From Trichomonas vaginalis G3 (Eukaryota; Parabasalia; Trichomonadida; Trichomonadidae): a stretch of 64,000 nt of DNA. Shown here one piece after another: positions 1 to 10,388 of the stretch. The stretch covers positions 19,043,962-19,107,961 of the forward strand of contig NC_067208.1 in NCBI RefSeq assembly GCF_026262505.1, read 5' to 3'. The number at the start of each line of letters is the position of its first letter. Positions within the stretch are counted from its first letter, which is position 1. Made by a program: the position numbers and the translations under genes. The notes below the pieces were generated by a model, which searched no databases, had not been told where the DNA came from, and saw only the letters and a program-made list of their open reading frames with translations.

Positions 1-7
1 GACAGTA

Positions 8-248
8 ATGTCAAACATTGAGTTTGAAACAGTTAGAAAGATTGACAATGACACCAAAGTGGTTAGAATTGGTGATTTAAACGTAAGATACTGTAAGAAA
101 TACAACAAATATTCTTTGTCAGACATTATAACGCCTTCTGGAAAGAAAACAAAGGACTGGGTTAGAATTGCTTCTACTCAAAGAAGACTTAACATTACTG
201 AAGGAAAAAATAACAGAATATTTCGACAACTTCAAAGAGGAAGAATAA
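8..248 (+). pseudogene. Fused remnant of the KilA-N/GIY-YIG gene and the KilA-N gene
   Basis: The first ~55 codons match the start of the KilA-N/GIY-YIG protein at 23523 in element B. At about position 178 the sequence jumps to the last ~65 bp of the following KilA-N gene (B 24985-25050), including its TAA stop at 246-248. About 1.3 kb present in B is therefore missing, including the whole GIY-YIG domain. The two parts are in different frames, so the open frame runs on into unrelated sequence. A short similarity (TCARA/TCAAA) at the junction suggests a microhomology deletion. No functional product is expected. Confidence 0.8.
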
Positions 249-442
249 AAAAAAATCTCGTCGGGTGCCACGTTAGGACCATAGTGGAGAAAACCATGAT
301 AAAAAACAAAACCTTTCGTCAAGTTTATTTTGTTTTTACCATTTAATTGTTTCCATAAACGCTCCATGTCGAACATAATTGACGAAGAGAGAATCGTCTG
401 ATCGTCAAGTTTATTTTGTTTTTACCATTTAATTGTTTCCAT

Positions 443-746
443 TAACGATAACATTAACGATAACATAAACGATAACATAAACGATAACATTAACGATAAC
501 ATTAACGATAACATTAACGATAACATTAACGATAACATAAACGATAACATAAACGATAACATTAACGATAACATAAACGATAACATAAACGATAACATAA
601 ACGATAACATTAACGATAACATAAACGATAACATTAACGATAACATAAATGCTCCATGTCAATTATGTTCGACACTGATAACATTAACGATAACATAAAC
701 GATAACATTAACGATAACATAAACGATAACATTAACGATAACATTC
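443..746. repeat. 12-bp tandem array, unit AACGATAACATW
   Basis: Roughly 17 copies of a 12-bp unit, alternating ATT and ATA variants, run from 443 to about 648. A further 5-6 copies run from about 675 to 746. The blocks are separated by GCTCCATGTC and a 16-bp segment (658-673) that is the reverse complement of 368-383. Open frames through the array are a by-product of the 12-bp period and are not credible genes. The array sits where element B has a 71-codon gene. Positions 249-442 hold no recognisable gene but contain two copies of a ~30-bp stretch ending in ATTTAATTGTTTCC. Confidence 0.9.
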
Positions 747-870
747 ATTTTTGCATTAATCCTGCTGTGTTGTCAAAATGTCATGTTGTCATCATTTTTA
801 AGAGAAGTTAATTAACCTGGTGACACATAGTGACGTGGTGACACCATCAGTTATTCAAAAATAAATTTTC

Positions 871-1344
871 TTATAAAGCTTCAGGGTCAATTTCTTCAAC
901 CATTTCACTTCCTTCGTCAATGTCAATAGAAGCTTCTTCAACCTTTGGTAAGAATTTCTGTATAACATCTTTGTTCGTTATTGTCTTCAGAGATGAAGGA
1001 TAATATTTCACAGATGTTTCACCTTTCTTATATTCTTTCTGTTCGGAAAGATTTAAAGCAATACTGAAGAAGTCAACGTTAGAGTTCTTTATGACAGTAT
1101 AATGAGTATCTTTGACATTCACGAAGAAACTCTTTTGTTTCAAAACTACTGCTAACTCTTGTGAAGTATAACGTTTGCGGTCAATGACGATAGCTAATGG
1201 TCTGACATACTGACCAAACTTAGATTCTTTCACAAACTTCTTGTTAAAGATAACATTAACATTTGAAGCATTATTGAACTCATTCTTGATGGCAGTAGCG
1301 AGAGCATTGTATGAAAAGAACTTGCAATCTTGCATGTGTTTCAT
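871..1344 (-). CDS. Small acidic-tailed protein, possible ssDNA-binding protein (element A copy)
   Basis: This 157-residue protein has an intact frame and is nearly identical to the copy at 25339-25812 in B. It has a compact N-terminal body and an acidic C-terminal tail (from about residue 135) that ends EEIDPEAL. Small replication proteins with an acidic tail, such as T7 gp2.5 and bacterial SSB, bind single-stranded DNA and recruit partners through the tail. That role is inferred from shape and position only. It is divergent from the polymerase N-terminal reading frame that starts at 1435, with an AT-rich gap of 90 bp between. I do not recognise a named domain. Confidence 0.7.
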   Translation of the reverse strand: MKHMQDCKFFSYNALATAIKNEFNNASNVNVIFNKKFVKESKFGQYVRPLAIVIDRKRYTSQELAVVLKQKSFFVNVKDTHYTVIKNSNVDFFSIALNLSEQKEYKKGETSVKYYPSSLKTITNKDVIQKFLPKVEEASIDIDEGSEMVEEIDPEAL

Positions 1345-1434
1345 TAAAATAAAAATATTAAATTATTTTGAAAAATAACTTGAAAAAATCTAATCTACTT
1401 TTTTCAAAAAATATTTTTTTATTTCCTACTAAAG

Positions 1435-2247
1435 ATGTATCGGAAGTTGTCTAAGTTAGAACACTCGGAAATAAAACAACTTCTTACAGAAGCTAACATA
1501 GATGTTGCAAAACATTACGCGACAAACAAAAAAGCACTCGCTGACATCCTCAATGACTATAATGGTGCAATAAGTTATGATAGAATTCATGAGTTCATAA
1601 AGCCGCAACGCGGCGAGGACGAAGTCCATGCAAGAGCATTTCCGTTAAATGACGTTGCTATTGACTTATATCATAGACGTTCAGTACCTCATGAAGTAAG
1701 AAGAGAAATGTTTGACATAACAAATGCAAACGTTGGTGAAACAAGAAGAAGAGACGACACACTGAAACAACAGAGAAGAGAGATGTTTAAGAGCGCTATA
1801 GAACAAGTTCGCAAAGCTAACGATGTCCTTCGTTCCATTGACGACAACAAAAGAAGGTGAGAGATGGTTAAAGAAAGATGAAGAGAATAGGAAGAGGAAT
1901 GTTAAGACAGGCAATAGACTCATTGACTTTAACATCGAAGCTTTAGATGAACCAAACAGAGACTACTTACACAAACATTTCGGTAAGGTTTTCATGAGAC
2001 TCTTAGAGAAGATTAAAATAAACTCCAACAAAGATGGATGGTATGTTATAAACTTGGTGGAAAGTATGAATGTTCTACGTTAAACCTCAATAATATTGGA
2101 ACATTACTACATCAGCTCTTGAAGGAGAACTTTATATCAGAGATAGAAGCAAATGCTGCAGGTATTGTTGAAATGCACTATGACTTCTTCTTGACAAACA
2201 TAAAGAATCTTACTGAAATAAAGATGTATGATTTAAACAGAATATGA
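1435..2247 (+). pseudogene. N-terminal region of pPolB, frameshifted (element A copy)
   Basis: Homologous to 26298-27224 in B. Compared with B this copy has one instead of three 69-bp FDITNANVG repeat units. It also has a 2-bp loss near 1848 and a 1-bp loss near 2030, so the frame is broken into three pieces. Its last piece reads through the point where B stops and terminates at 2247 only because of one extra A near 2236. The start ATG at 1435 follows an AT-rich leader ending CCTACTAAAGATG, which is conserved in B. The region probably formed one gene with the polymerase that follows. Confidence 0.75.
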
Positions 2248-2257
2248 AGGCTTAACG

Positions 2258-5207
2258 ATGTCAGATGTAAAGAAAGGCAAACCAAAAAAGAGACCCTATA
2301 GAGATGAAAGCACACTGACAAATGACCAGAAAGCCATTTTGGAAGCTCTTAAGCAAACAGGAAACCCAGCACTTATAGAAAGCTTTTGGAAAGATAATGG
2401 TGAAAAGAAGTTTTATAAGAAGAGAAGCGGTCAGTTCTGGAAGTATCTTTGCACATTACCTATAAATCTTGAACGCTACCAAATCTTCAATGAACTGAAC
2501 AAAAGAACTGCAACACTTATGACAGAAGATAACTGCTTCGTTTATGCTTGCATTCAGGCTGGAGTAAATGAAGAAACTATTGACCACATGAGAGAAGTCA
2601 TTCGTGTTAGAGACTTTCCTCAAAGTAAAGTACAAGAAATTTCTGACGCAACAGGTATAGCATTTAATGTTACCATTGGTTACTTCAATGACTCAAGACA
2701 TAATGAAATAAAGAGATACATACCAAAAGAATGTAAAACTGTTCGAACTATTGACTTACTTCTTGTTGAAGACCACTACATGCTAAATGAAAGATTACCA
2801 ATGACAACATATTTCATTCGCAACTATATAGAAATCTTGAAGGAGTGTGGTGGAATGAACATTGAGAAACAGATGAAGATTTATACAAAGAGAGAGAACA
2901 AATATGTAGTTCGTTATGATAGAACAACACCGTTATGGGATGTTATGAAAACATTGTGGGAGTGCAAATATTTCGAACCTATTTCTTATGGAGAACTTTT
3001 CACATATACGACTGACTTATATAAACAGAACCTTGCACCATTTAAAGATTTGACATATGCTCCAAAGTATTGTGTACAACTGAAGAAGAAAGCCGAGTCA
3101 AAAGAAGTAAATAAAAATAAGTGTAAGTTCATTCCTGAGCACGTTTTCTTTGCTGACTTTGAATGTAGCACTGATGGAGTTCATAAAGCTTTTAACATAT
3201 GTTACGACGGTGAAGATGGTTCAGTGAGTGAAAGCATTTGGGGTCAGAACTGTGCAACAGAATTTTTGGAACGACTTCCTGACAAGAGTTTAATATATTT
3301 CCATAACCTCAGTTATGATATAAACTTCATCTTAAGACACATGACAGAAGTGAAAGGAACTCCCATCATTAAAGGTTCACGAACAATGCAAATAACTGGC
3401 TTATATAAAGGAAGGGCAATTATTATAAAAGATTCATACACTGTTATAAATAAGAAGCTTAAACTATTTCCTGAAATGTTTCATTTGCAGTGTGGTGAAA
3501 AGGAAGTATTTCCGTATCAATATTATTCAAGCTCTTTATTAGCAAATGACAACAGAACTGGTGTCATTTCTGAAGCGTGTAAGTTTATCCAGGATGCGGA
3601 TACGTTCATGAAAAACATAGATTCCATCAAAGGTTGCAGAATAGATGAAAACCACTTCGACTTAGAAAAGTATAGCACATTTTATTGCAAACAAGATGTA
3701 AGAATTTTAAGAGAAGGTTTTGTTAAGTTCCGCAATGATATATAAAGAATTTGATTTAAACGTTTATGACTACGTTAGTATTTGTTCTATTGCTAACAAA
3801 TTGTTTGAGAACAGAGTGTACTTCCCGAATGGAAATTTATATGACCTCTCAAATAAACCAAGAGAATTTATTTCACGCTGTATTCAAGGTGGAAGATGTA
3901 TGCTGTCAGATAACATGAAACAAAAGAGCGAAAAGAAACTCATTGCTGATTTCGACGCTGTTTCATTATATCCATCAGCTATAGCAAGACTTTATACTTT
4001 AGAAGGTATTCCAAAGGTTATGAAGAAAGAAATGTTAAGCACAGAGTATCTCATGAGACATTTATTCGATGACGACCAAAAGGAACCCATTGGTGAAAAG
4101 TTTATGTCTGGCTTCTTTGTTCTCATTAAGATAACAGAGATTGGAATACATAGACACTTTCCTTTAATAGTTTGTGACCCTGAACTAAATCCAGAACTTA
4201 ACGTTCCCAGAAGTTCAAACACTTGCTGTTTAATGTATGTTGACCATATAACATTACAAGACCTCATAAAATATCAAGGTGTCAAATGTGAAGTGTTGCA
4301 AGGATACTATTACGATGGAAACAGAGATATTAGAATAAGAGATGAAGTAAAGAAGTTGTTTGAGTTAAGGTTAAAGTATAAGAAAGAAGGAAATCCTTTG
4401 CAAGAAAATATAAAGCTCATTCTGAACAGTATTTATGGCAAAACTATTCTATCTCCTATTGAGTCAAAAATAACCATAGTAAATGACAAAGATGCTATAA
4501 GATATGCCATCAGAAACTACAACCATATAGTGAAGTTCGAAGGTTTGGATGGTTCAGATAAAACTATTTTCAAGCTAACGAAAAGCATTTGCAGACACTT
4601 TAACTTCTGTCCACTTGGTGTTAATATTCTGTCTATGTCGAAGAGAATAATGAACGAAGTATTCTGTACTGCTGAAGATATGGGACTTCAAATATTTTAC
4701 CAGGACTGTGATAGCATGCATATTTTCAATGAAGACATACCAAAGCTTGCAGCAGAGTTTAAGAAGAGATACGGTCGCGAACTTATAGGAAAGAACCTTG
4801 GTCAATTTCATTCTGACTTCGCAGAAATAACACCTGGAAAACAAAGTTTAGCATACAAGTATATTTTGTGGAAAGAAGACCTACATAGACTTACTCACGA
4901 ATGATTTAAATGAAGTTGCATTCCATGCACGTTGAAAGGTGTCAAACAAGACGTCCTTGCTTTAACAGCTAATGAAATGTTTCCTGAAGCTATACAATGC
5001 TATTACAATGAAGATAAGAACATTCACATACCTGTTGGAACATATGACAAAGACTCTGAGTTCAGTTTAATGAAACTTTACAAAGCACTTCATGATGGTC
5101 AAGAGATTGGATTTGACTTATGTAAGTCTTCTAGTCCTTGCTTTGCTGAAAAGTTTAACTTCTCAATAACGACTAAAACAAGCTTTATTCGTAAGTTGAA
5201 GTTCTGA
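2258..5207 (+). pseudogene. Protein-primed family-B DNA polymerase, frameshifted (element A copy)
   Basis: The reading matches the polymerase of B along its whole length. Exonuclease motif I (FADFECS) and motif II (FHNLSYD), polymerase motif A (SLYPSAI) and motif B (LILNSIYGK) can all be seen. Motif C reads YQDCDS instead of the usual YQDTDS, while both aspartates remain. A ~2-bp deletion near 3741 and further indels between 4858 and 4930 split the frame into three parts (2258-3745, 3720-4904, 4932-5207). In the family this enzyme copies the element from a protein primer at each end. This copy cannot make a full-length enzyme as read. Confidence 0.9.
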
Positions 5208-5265
5208 GGTCATTTATTTTTGTCAGCAATGAGGTCATTCGTGATAAAAATAAAAAAGCGTAGAT

Positions 5266-6108
5266 TTACAATACTGCGATGGTAGAGTTTAAGAGTTGTG
5301 CTTCAATGTAGAGACAGTCCTTATGGTCTGGAGGTAAGAACACTGGGCTTATGGTCATGAGTGGAGAACATGTCTATCCAAAACTCACGATTGAAGCCAG
5401 TTAATTTATAGTATTTAGGGTTAGGAAGTGGTGAAGTTCTTGTATGACCAATGAACTCATTTTCAACTCCCTTACTTAAGTTTGAATATAATATAGCTTG
5501 CTTTCTATCCCAAATACCTGTTACAATCTTTGAAAATTCATTTTTCCTCGGAAGCATTGCATCATAATTGAAAACATTCTTGAAATCATCACTTGGTTCA
5601 GAGATTTGAAATCTTATACGTAATGGATTTTTTTCTTTTAGCGACTTCATTGAATGGTGAATATACAAAATGACAGTCATGAGTTCCATCTTCATTTTCA
5701 AAATTCATAATGAAAGTCTATAAGTTGTGGCTACTACCTTCTTCTTTCAGTTGTGCAAGAAACTCACGTAAAGGCTGTAAAGTTTGTACTTCAATGTTGA
5801 AACTTTTTCTCGAACATCTCATTAAATTAATCATACAGTTTCAACGTTGTATCGTCTTTAAAGTATTTGTATATGTGAATGTTTTGGGCGCTTAAAGACT
5901 GTTCGTCATTTTCTATCTCGACTTGAAGTATAAAGTCAACCTTTCTGAAAGCACGTGTTATATACATATTTGTTATGCCAATGTACTTCTCTTCATTTAT
6001 GTTCACAATCCAGTCTGTTGGAAACTTAAACGTTACTCTGTTCCCCTTTATTTTGACGTCAGGGTTTTCACTACTGAACGCAACAGATAAAGGTATTTGT
6101 CTATACAT
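5266..6108 (-). pseudogene. Conserved Maverick protein (B 30275-31132 family), frameshifted
   Basis: This copy matches the 285-residue protein of B but is interrupted by several small indels between about 5330 and 5830, giving separate open pieces at 5321-5701 and 5827-6108. The intact B copy shows a C-terminal LPPDGKD block shared with the protein at 14098-14979, so the two may be paralogous virion proteins. It is convergent with the polymerase gene; the ~58 bp between them contain a repeated GAGGTCATT. Function is unknown. Confidence 0.7.
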
Positions 6109-6132
6109 TTAGTTCCGATAAAAATAAACCAT

Positions 6133-6390
6133 TTACTCTTTCTTTGCTTCAGCTTCTTTAGCTTTTGCTTCAGCTTCTTCTCTAGCTTTCTTCGCCAGTA
6201 GTGGGTTCTTTTGTCTTCCAGCAGCTAATGCAGCAAGTTGTTTTTCACTAAGTTTTCTCTTTGGTCTCTCTGGCTTTTGTTCTTGTTTTTGTTCCTTCAG
6301 TTCGGATAAAATTTGCTCACGAATTTCTTTCTTCAATGCTTCAACATCTATGACCCCTTGGGTCTTGTCCGTAGGGCTTGTCTGAGTCAT
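6133..6390 (-). CDS. Small Lys/Glu-rich helical protein (element A copy)
   Basis: An 85-residue protein starting MTQTSPTD. The ATG at 6390 is preferred over an upstream non-ATG codon because B starts there. Residues ~15-45 are rich in Glu, Lys and Gln, residues ~50-60 carry a basic RPKRKLSEKQ stretch, and the tail is AKEAEAKKE. It is probably a long helix or coiled coil. An A-rich gap of 45 bp separates it from the divergent gene at 6436, which suggests a shared promoter region. I do not recognise a family; a virion core or scaffold role is only a guess from the neighbourhood. Confidence 0.65.
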   Translation of the reverse strand: MTQTSPTDKTQGVIDVEALKKEIREQILSELKEQKQEQKPERPKRKLSEKQLAALAAGRQKNPLLAKKAREEAEAKAKEAEAKKE

Positions 6391-6435
6391 TTGACTGCAG
6401 ATAAAAAACAAAATTAAAACTTTAACCGATGTAAA

Positions 6436-6868
6436 ATGAGCTTGTCAAAATCAGAGCGAGAGTCTATTATATTAAATGACGCAAGAGGAATACAACATCC
6501 TTTCTATTACGTAAGTCAGAGTAAAGATGGTAAAATATACGTAAGAAAAAGAAAGGTTCCATTAGCGAATGCAGAAAGCGACAACATTAAGGTGTATGGC
6601 AAGGGGAAGTCCACGAAGCCCATATAAAACCTTCTGTTCAAACTGAGCCACCAAAAGAACAAGAAGAAAAGAAGCCAGATGTACTTTCAATAACGAACCA
6701 AGAGCTTATTGCAAAGTTCGTGAATTTCATTGAAAAACAAACCGAGTCAAAGAATCCTGACCCGCCAGTGAAAGAAGTTGAGACAAAAGAGAATGTACAG
6801 TTCATTGAAATGTCAAGAAACAACTTCCACCACGAATGCCAAGAAGAAGAGTGAGAATAATGAAGTAA
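6436..6868 (+). pseudogene. Small conserved Maverick gene, frameshifted (element A copy)
   Basis: The N-terminal part (starting MSLSKSERESIILNDARG) is open to 6627 and ends early because one base is missing near 6606 (GGGAAG where B has GGTGAAG). The rest of the gene follows in another frame to the TAA at 6866-6868, with a second 1-bp difference near 6810. B has a different break in the same gene. The intact form would have been about 145 residues with an acidic middle and a basic end (RVRIMK). Its function is unknown. It lies directly upstream of the major capsid gene. Confidence 0.7.
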
Positions 6869-6895
6869 ATAGATATTTTTATCTGAAGTAAATAC

Positions 6896-8466
6896 ATGCA
6901 GAACGAACAGTTAAACGAATTTACTCCAGCAGAGCATATTCATCAGATTCGCTCATATTTCGATATCATAGACAATGCAGTTCAAATTGGTGACACTAAT
7001 AGAAAATATTCTGACGCAAAGATTCCATCACAACCTGGAACTGCTAAAGATAACACATGGGTAACATTCAATCTCTCACCTCCTGGTGAAAATATGTTGG
7101 ACCTTTACAATACATTCATTACGTATAAAATGGAAGGTCAATTTATTGTAGATAAAGAAATTGGTTCAGGTTCCAATAAAACAAACCCACCAGGATTTTG
7201 GATTGGTTTCGATGACGCTTTCTATGCAGTTGCTGGATATCAAATCCTTGCAAATGGTCGTATCGTATATTCTCAAGACAACGCAAGAGAAGAAGCATAT
7301 ATAACTTCAAACTCACAAACTACCGAACAAATAAAGAAAGTAGATGTTTTCTCAAAGACTCGACATGAAGATGTATGGAGTCATTCGGAACATGCAGAAC
7401 AGGACAAATTGTTAGTGGTCCAATTACAGCAGGAAAATCATTTGATTTTAAGCTCGTTTAAGAATTCCTGTTAGAAATTCCTTCCATTAGAAGCTATTCG
7501 ATTTATTCCAGCTTTTGCAGGAAACATTCAGCTTAAAGTAAAGTTCAGTAGCGACGGCCTTACAATGCACATCTATATCTGTAAATGATATCATTGCTTT
7601 CAATCCAACTCTTAAAGTTGCATTTGCTTCAGATTCAAATCCACCGACAAATAAATTTGTTCATGAATGAACCATTCACTATGATAACGAAGGCAGTAGA
7701 AGCTAGTGGAACAGTTACTATTACAACTGTAACCCAGCAACTATTTCGAACAAAGATGGATTTTAATGAATGTTTCATTCATCCAAAGTCATTCTCTTTA
7801 GACCCTAACATTTATACAGAACTTGTAGAACATTATACAAACGAGGCTTTATGTTTTCCTGTTAAAGTTATGGATTGGATTCCTATGGACGGTTCATTCT
7901 CAAAGAATACAGATAGTTCAAGTGCAACATTTACAGCAGCTTATACGCCTATTAATGTTAAAAGTATTTGGGCACTATTTAGAAAGAAAGACAACTATTA
8001 TGTTAATTTTGAGAACCCTAAGTTTAAATATCTTCAGCTTTCCATGGGAGCTTATGGAAATATGCCTGCAGAACCTGAAAAATCATATGGACCTGTATTT
8101 TATGAAATGGTTGCGAACGCCTGCAATACAAACAATGATATGATAGGATTTAATGAAGATGTTATGAGGTCATTGGTGGATGATGGTAGTGTGGAACATA
8201 AATGGGATAGCTATGACAACACACATTTCTTATGTGGTTTTCCAACAGAAGTGGACTTTTGCTTCCAGCAAGGTCAAACATCTACTGCTCCAATAACATA
8301 CAAATTGTCTGTTAAAGGACCTATTGAACTAGCAACTGAAAATGTACCAAAGCCACTTATTGGATTTATGAGGGATTGTTGCTTTGCCATTCAGGTGCGT
8401 GCTAATGGCATCCCCATAATAAGATTAGATGACTATAACTTAGCTACGGACGACAGTGAGGAATAA
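6896..8466 (+). pseudogene. Major capsid protein (double jelly-roll type), frameshifted (element A copy)
   Basis: The sequence is nearly identical to the capsid gene of B. Single-base losses near 7389, 7455 and 7477, an extra base near 7556 and further losses near 7665-7670 break it into 6896-7474 and 7585-8466, which are not in one frame. The family forms the hexons of Maverick/Polinton particles. The assignment rests on the pattern around RLRIPVR and FIPAFAGNIQLKV (seen intact in B), which corresponds to a region with the same layout in element D (LRVPLSSF, YLPNWAGKISIEL). The 3' part, including the LATDDSEE end, is intact here although B is broken there. Confidence 0.8.
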
Positions 8467-8496
8467 AGGATGAACGTTTATTTTTAAAGCTTATAA

Positions 8497-8955
8497 ATGA
8501 GTTCTTCATCAAGCTCTCGTGAACCTTCACCATCTATGAAACAAACTTTACCAAACGATTATGGAGCACCTATTGAATATTTCTTACGAGCTGCACAATG
8601 GCAAAGAGCAGTCTCACCAAGGTTAGGTGTTCCACCAGCTCCTGTCAAAAATAGCATTTGGTCAAGTCCTTATATAAAATATGGTCTCCCACTAGGTTTG
8701 CTAGCTACAGCAGGAGCAGTTATGATGTTGAAAAGAAATAAAGCAAATGTTGTAAATAATATTGAAGTAGCTGAAGTTAAACAAACTCCAACACCTTCGC
8801 CAAAACCAACGCCTTCACAAACAACACCTTCAATGACTCCTGAACCTATGGAAGTACAAACTCCTGTTCAAAAGTCAACTCCTAAACCGACTCCAACATT
8901 TAAACCAGAACCTACTCCTCAAATAAATCGTAAAACTCCTGCGTTTCCTTACTGA
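8497..8955 (+). CDS. Single-pass membrane-like protein with Pro/Thr-rich tail (element A copy)
   Basis: 152 residues, with an intact frame. It starts with a Ser-rich stretch and has a hydrophobic segment at about residues 67-85 (YGLPLGLLATAGAVMML). A Lys-rich flank follows, then a low-complexity tail of PTP/KPTP units ending NRKTPAFPY. This looks like a membrane-anchored or membrane-active virion protein, which is inference from shape. The leader contains AACGTTTATTTTTA about 20 bp before the ATG, a motif seen before several genes of the elements. It differs from the B copy (33521-33979) by only a few residues. Confidence 0.75.
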   Translation: MSSSSSSREPSPSMKQTLPNDYGAPIEYFLRAAQWQRAVSPRLGVPPAPVKNSIWSSPYIKYGLPLGLLATAGAVMMLKRNKANVVNNIEVAEVKQTPTPSPKPTPSQTTPSMTPEPMEVQTPVQKSTPKPTPTFKPEPTPQINRKTPAFPY

Positions 8956-9003
8956 AAAAATAACGTTATTTTTATTTAATATTAAAATTTTTATTTGATT
9001 GAA

Positions 9004-9240
9004 ATGACAAATAAAGTCACTGAAGCAATGAAACAAAAGTTTTTGGTAGAATACATTAAATCAGGAACTATTCCAGAAGGTTTTTACATTCATACTATGA
9101 AGGATGGTAGAGTTCAGTTTAGAAAGATAAAGCAACCATTAGATAGAGAAGGTATATTAAGGAAGATTAAACTTCATGAGGACAACATTGCTGAACTTAA
9201 GAAGAAGTTAGAAGAGTTGGAGAAAGGAAGAGAGTTATAA
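9004..9240 (+). CDS. Small coiled-coil protein (element A copy)
   Basis: 78 residues starting MTNKVTEAMKQK. The in-frame ATG at 9004 is chosen because no earlier ATG exists. The first half is mixed, with GFYIHTMKDGRVQFRKI; the second half (from about residue 50) is a Leu/Lys/Glu heptad-like helix ending in EKGREL. Nearly identical to B 34027-34263. The stop lies at the position that forms the inner edge of the terminal inverted repeat in B. Function unknown. Confidence 0.7.
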   Translation: MTNKVTEAMKQKFLVEYIKSGTIPEGFYIHTMKDGRVQFRKIKQPLDREGILRKIKLHEDNIAELKKKLEELEKGREL

Positions 9241-9351
9241 AGCAATGAATTCACCCGGTTTTTCACCACTCACCTAAATTTATTTTTGTGCTATGTTTTC
9301 ATACGTGTGAGGGTGGTGATATCATTAATTTTTAAGTTTATTTTTATATAA

Positions 9352-9678
9352 ATGACGAAAACTATTGAGATAACAAACTACAACGGTCATGAGTTCAAGA
9401 ACTTGTTCTTCGTTCCTCGTGAAAATACATTCTATCAGATACGAGGGAGAAAGGGTAAAGTTAGTTTGAGCGTTTATGAAGGAATGAAGAATGGAAAGTT
9501 TATACAAGCATACGATACAAACGGTAAACGTGTTTCATTAGCTTTGTCAAAACTTACTAACATTTATTTTGACAGTGATTTTGACTCTGACGATTGGAGC
9601 GACAGCAGCGATACTGAAGAATATGAAGTATTGTGTGAAGCACAGCAATGGGAGGAGTTGCAATACTTTTTTAAGTGA
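9352..9678 (+). CDS. Terminal-repeat-encoded acidic protein (element A version)
   Basis: 108 residues. It aligns with the 97-residue protein encoded in the terminal repeats of B (shared pattern YN-H-FK-LFF-P, QI, YD--GK), but is much more divergent than the neighbouring genes of A and B. The C-terminal third is strongly acidic (DSDFDSDDWSDSSD). If A has a matching left repeat, the gene exists twice in the element. Function unknown; an acidic protein encoded at both ends could act in replication or packaging of the ends, which is inference. Confidence 0.65.
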   Translation: MTKTIEITNYNGHEFKNLFFVPRENTFYQIRGRKGKVSLSVYEGMKNGKFIQAYDTNGKRVSLALSKLTNIYFDSDFDSDDWSDSSDTEEYEVLCEAQQWEELQYFFK

Positions 9679-9826
9679 GAACGTTTATTTTTTACAGTGG
9701 TGAAGTCGTTTGTGAAAACGTTAGTGAGGTGAAGTGGTTGGCGGCTTTATAAATATTTAAGGTTAAGTTGGTGTTTGTGTTTGTGTTGTAAAATATACGT
9801 TAACGGTTTTGTAAAGTGTCAAATTC

Positions 9827-9875
9827 ACATATATTGTGTAAGGAGGCGCGCAGTGCCTCAGTACACAATATATGT
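9827..9875. other. Subterminal hairpin of element A
   Basis: Two arms of 14 bp (9827-9840 and 9862-9875) pair perfectly. They enclose AGGAGGCGCGCAGTGCCTCAG, here given in two parts as AGGAGGCG and CGCAGTGCCTCAG. The hairpin lies 9 bp inside the element end. The loop core CGCAGTGCC is shared with elements B and C while the arms are not. Confidence 0.8.
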
Positions 9876-10039
9876 ATATTAATTAGAGGTATATAGGTAC
9901 ACTATATATCTCTTGCCCTTTCCTTCTTACCTAAAGACTTCCAATCTTATTTTTTTTTCCAATTTTTTCCCTAAATTTAAATCTTATATAATATAAATAA
10001 AATGCATAATATCAATCACAAAAATTAATGTTTATTTTT

Positions 10040-10144
10040 TTAATTAAAATTGCCGCGCAATTTAAGGTTTTCTGTCACTTTTTTGTTAGCCATTTCGGTA
10101 CGAAACGGTTCTGGGAAAGAGTCATAGTAAATGTAGTCAGACAT
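10040..10144 (-). CDS. 34-residue ORF in the element C end
   Basis: A short ORF starting MSDYIYYDSFPEPF and ending at a TAA at 10040-10042. Its leader, TTTTTTATTTCATTACAAAGACATG, resembles leaders of larger genes in these elements (for example before 25105), which is the main reason to list it. It may be a complete small gene or the 5' remnant of a longer one. Confidence 0.35.
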   Translation of the reverse strand: MSDYIYYDSFPEPFRTEMANKKVTENLKLRGNFN

Positions 10145-10343
10145 GTCTTTGTAATGAAATAAAAAATTTAAAAAAATAAAAATAAGGTTATTTTTATTTA
10201 GTGAGGATGGTAGGGAATTCGTTAGTGAAGTCATTAGTGAAGTCGTTTATGTGTCAGATGGTTTTGTAAATATTTAAGGTTAAGTTGGTGTTATGGTTGT
10301 GTTGTAAAATATACGTTACCGGTTTCGTAAAGTGTCAAAACCG

Positions 10344-10388
10344 CTAAGTGGTGTACGGAGGCGCGCAGTGCCACAGTACGCGACTTAG
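10344..10388. other. Subterminal hairpin of element C
   Basis: Arms of 13 bases (10344-10356 and 10376-10388) pair with one G-G mismatch and one G-T pair around a loop containing GGAGGCGCGCAGTGCC. The end of the element follows 11 bp later. The loop is the same as in element A; the arms are different. Confidence 0.75.

Larger units (their letters stand above)
1..9884 (+). mobile_element. Maverick/Polinton element A (right part, degenerate)
   Basis: The gene order from the KilA-N/GIY-YIG remnant through polymerase and capsid gene to the small terminal gene matches element B (from about 23.5 kb to 34.9 kb) at very high nucleotide identity. The left part lies outside the window. The right end is placed at 9884 because the sequence just before it matches the subterminal region of B, including a hairpin with a CGCAGTG loop, although the final bases read AATT instead of AACT. 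Most large genes carry 1-2 bp indels, so A looks non-autonomous unless these are sequencing errors. Confidence 0.85.

Noticed and set aside
422-662. Open minus-strand frames of repeated MLSLMLSF / VIVNVIVY
   Set aside because: They are produced by the 12-bp tandem repeat, which has no stops in these frames; composition and period explain them fully.
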